From assembly GCA_902495705.1 (NCBI GenBank), contig CABUXT010000020.1, positions 1 through 42,981 of the forward strand: a stretch of DNA of 42,981 nt, given 5' to 3'. Made by a program: the position numbers and the translations under genes. Under the pieces are notes generated by a model. The model saw only the letters and a list, made by a program, of their open reading frames with translations. It searched no databases and was not told the origin of the DNA. This document shows positions 41,775 to 42,981 of this stretch, one piece after another. Source of the DNA: an uncultured cyanobacterium (GTDB lineage: Bacteria > Cyanobacteriota > Vampirovibrionia > Gastranaerophilales > Gastranaerophilaceae). Numbering within the stretch: position 1 is the first letter of the stretch; each line of letters starts with the position of its first letter.

Positions 41775-42260
41775 ACTGTCATTCCGAACTTGTTTCGGAA
41801 TCTTTTCCATAATTAATATTTAACATATATAATATTTGACTAATACGGATTAAGTCACCCTGAACTTGATTCAGGGTCTATCCATTTGATTAAAAGTAAT
41901 ACAAAAAGGTCAATTTTTAAAATAAACATTGATAGATTCTGAATAGCTAGAAAATTATGCGTTCGCAACGCTCACACAAATTTTCTAAGCTTTCAGAATG
42001 ACATTTTTCCTTATGTCATGCTGAACTTGTTTCAGCATCTCTAATTGAACAAATTAGTCAAATACAAAATTTGTAATATTAGAGACCCTGAAATAAATTC
42101 AGGGTGACATAATATAACAAAAGAAAAACGACTTTTTGTGGAAGTCGTTGGAAAATCAATAGGAAAAAGGGAAAGGAAAATTTTTATACTTAATTGTTAT
42201 TTTAATTTTGTTTTAGTTGTTTTATAAAGCCAGCCCTCCTGACCTCTAGCCATCTGAACT
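41775..42260. repeat. Repeat cluster (R1 units and R3 tract)
   Basis: It contains an R1 A hairpin (TTCCGAACTTGTTTCGGAA) at 41778-41805, a full R1 unit at 41854-42002, two facing A hairpins at 42014-42112 and an R3 tract at 42225-42260. No gene is seen in this 583-base gap. Confidence 0.78.
42127..42149 (-). terminator. Terminator downstream of the 42315 gene
   Basis: The 8-bp stem AACGACTT/AAGTCGTT has a 7-base loop and is followed on the minus strand by TTTCTTTTG. It lies 165 bases past the stop at 42315. Confidence 0.6.
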
Positions 42261-42314
42261 TCTGAATCATCCTCTTCTTTCGCTGCGCTCACTCGGCGCA
42301 CTAGCCAAAATCCG

Positions 42315-42981
42315 CTAAGCATTAAACGTTTTGAAAGAAGATTCAACGTTTTTAGAAATAACTTTCTTAACCGCATCAAGTTCGGTAGAGATAGCATTTT
42401 CTTCAGTGTCAAGCTGTTTCAAACGAAGTTCAAGGTCTTTGTCTTGTCCTTGGATGATTTCGATTTGAGCGTTAATAGCTTGGATATCTTGGTCGTATTT
42501 AGCCTTGTTGTAGTTGTATTGGTTCATAGCATCGTTGTAGGCAGCGTCATCACTTTGGCTGGATGCGGTAAGTGTGTATTCGGTACCTGACTTGTCATCT
42601 TTGATTGAACCATCTGCGTTAAGGTCGTATACGTAGATTGAGATGTATCTTCCTGAAGTATCTTGCTCAACTCTGGCTTTAGCGTTTTTAATTTCTTTAG
42701 TAGCTTTAGTTTGTCCGTAAGTGTAAGACTTGATACCTGAAAGAGAAGTCCCTGTTTTGTCACTGTAGTCAGCATCAGCAACTTGGCTTTTGCTGTAGAA
42801 GACAGGTTCGTAAGAACCTGTAGAAGAATTCTTTTGGTATTTAACGAACCATTCGCTTTGACCGTATTTTTGAGTAAGCATACCAATGTATTGTTCTTCC
42901 ATTTTAAGAATATCTTCAACTTCAGCGGTTTCAAGAGTAGATAAATAAGGGTCGTTTTTGATATCTTCATCAGTAGCTTTA
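42315..42981 (-). CDS. Uncharacterised coiled-coil protein, N-terminus outside window
   Basis: The frame stays open to the window edge, so the true start is missing; the ATG at 42902 is internal. At least 221 residues are visible. The middle is Ser/Thr/Tyr-rich and beta-like (SYEPVFYSKSQVADADYSDK, ISIYVYDLNADGSIKDD). The C-terminal 80 residues form a coiled coil (QIEIIQGQDKDLELRLKQLD) ending VKKVISKNVESSFKTFNA. I know no named family. The end resembles tails of secreted or filament-type proteins, but this is only an impression. Confidence 0.75.
   Translation of the reverse strand, partial: KATDEDIKNDPYLSTLETAEVEDILKMEEQYIGMLTQKYGQSEWFVKYQKNSSTGSYEPVFYSKSQVADADYSDKTGTSLSGIKSYTYGQTKATKEIKNAKARVEQDTSGRYISIYVYDLNADGSIKDDKSGTEYTLTASSQSDDAAYNDAMNQYNYNKAKYDQDIQAINAQIEIIQGQDKDLELRLKQLDTEENAISTELDAVKKVISKNVESSFKTFNA

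Noticed and set aside
203..42112. CRISPR array
   Set aside because: The repeats are palindromic, dispersed singly over 42 kb and differ in length; no regular spacers and no cas genes are present.
42524..42970. 148-codon minus-strand frame overlapping the last gene
   Set aside because: It is a shadow frame of the 42315 coiled-coil gene; the latter has the better composition and a proper C-terminal coiled coil.

Overview
The window looks like a chromosomal piece of a non-photosynthetic relative of Cyanobacteria, most likely the gut Melainabacteria (Gastranaerophilales). The basis is very AT-rich DNA, four prepilin-like proteins with an FTL[A/S/T]E cleavage/methylation motif, several large TPR proteins, a cyanobacterial-looking core gene set, signs of an outer membrane, and small lineage-specific proteins I cannot match to known families. 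This is recognition by eye; a marker-gene tree (rpoD, dnaG, lepA, hisS) would settle it.

Layout. 1-1 kb: repeats, then an AT-rich gap with clustered DnaA-box-like 9-mers. 1-9.8 kb: a prepilin-like gene, a diguanylate cyclase, a GDP-mannose synthesis enzyme (manC type) and four uncharacterised proteins. 10.2-17.2 kb (minus strand): a small protein, a GT2 glycosyltransferase behind hisS, tRNA-Cys with its own promoter and terminator, a CtpA-type protease, an exported HExxH protein, and an FtsB/DivIC-like protein followed by a TPR protein. 17.3-21.5 kb: an exported beta-rich protein, a candidate small RNA and the dnaG-rpoD operon. 22.3-24.9 kb: TPR protein, small protein and engB. 25-27.3 kb (plus strand): a Xer recombinase, a prepilin-like protein and a small acidic protein. 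27.6-32.8 kb (minus): a six-gene run of corrinoid/folate-type methyltransferase, TPR protein, putative lipoprotein, C_GCAxxG_C_C protein, fluoride channel CrcB and endonuclease IV-like protein. 33-37 kb: three small lineage-specific proteins, a stand-alone LuxR-type regulator and lepA. 37.3-41.7 kb: two divergent XRE-regulator/prepilin modules that flank a flavodiiron protein-ferritin operon. The window ends in a truncated coiled-coil protein.

Three patterns go beyond the gene list. First, at least six minus-strand genes (hisS, lepA, dnaG, ftsB-like and two others) have a -10 box exactly 6-7 bases before the start codon and no Shine-Dalgarno sequence, which predicts leaderless mRNAs. Second, both XRE/prepilin pairs share a TAATATATTA palindrome in the intergenic promoter, suggesting dedicated local control of a minor pilin. 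Third, nearly every intergenic gap carries dispersed hairpin repeats from several families. Their stems covary between copies, and the hairpin tips have received different insertions, including a 95-bp element present twice with one mismatch.
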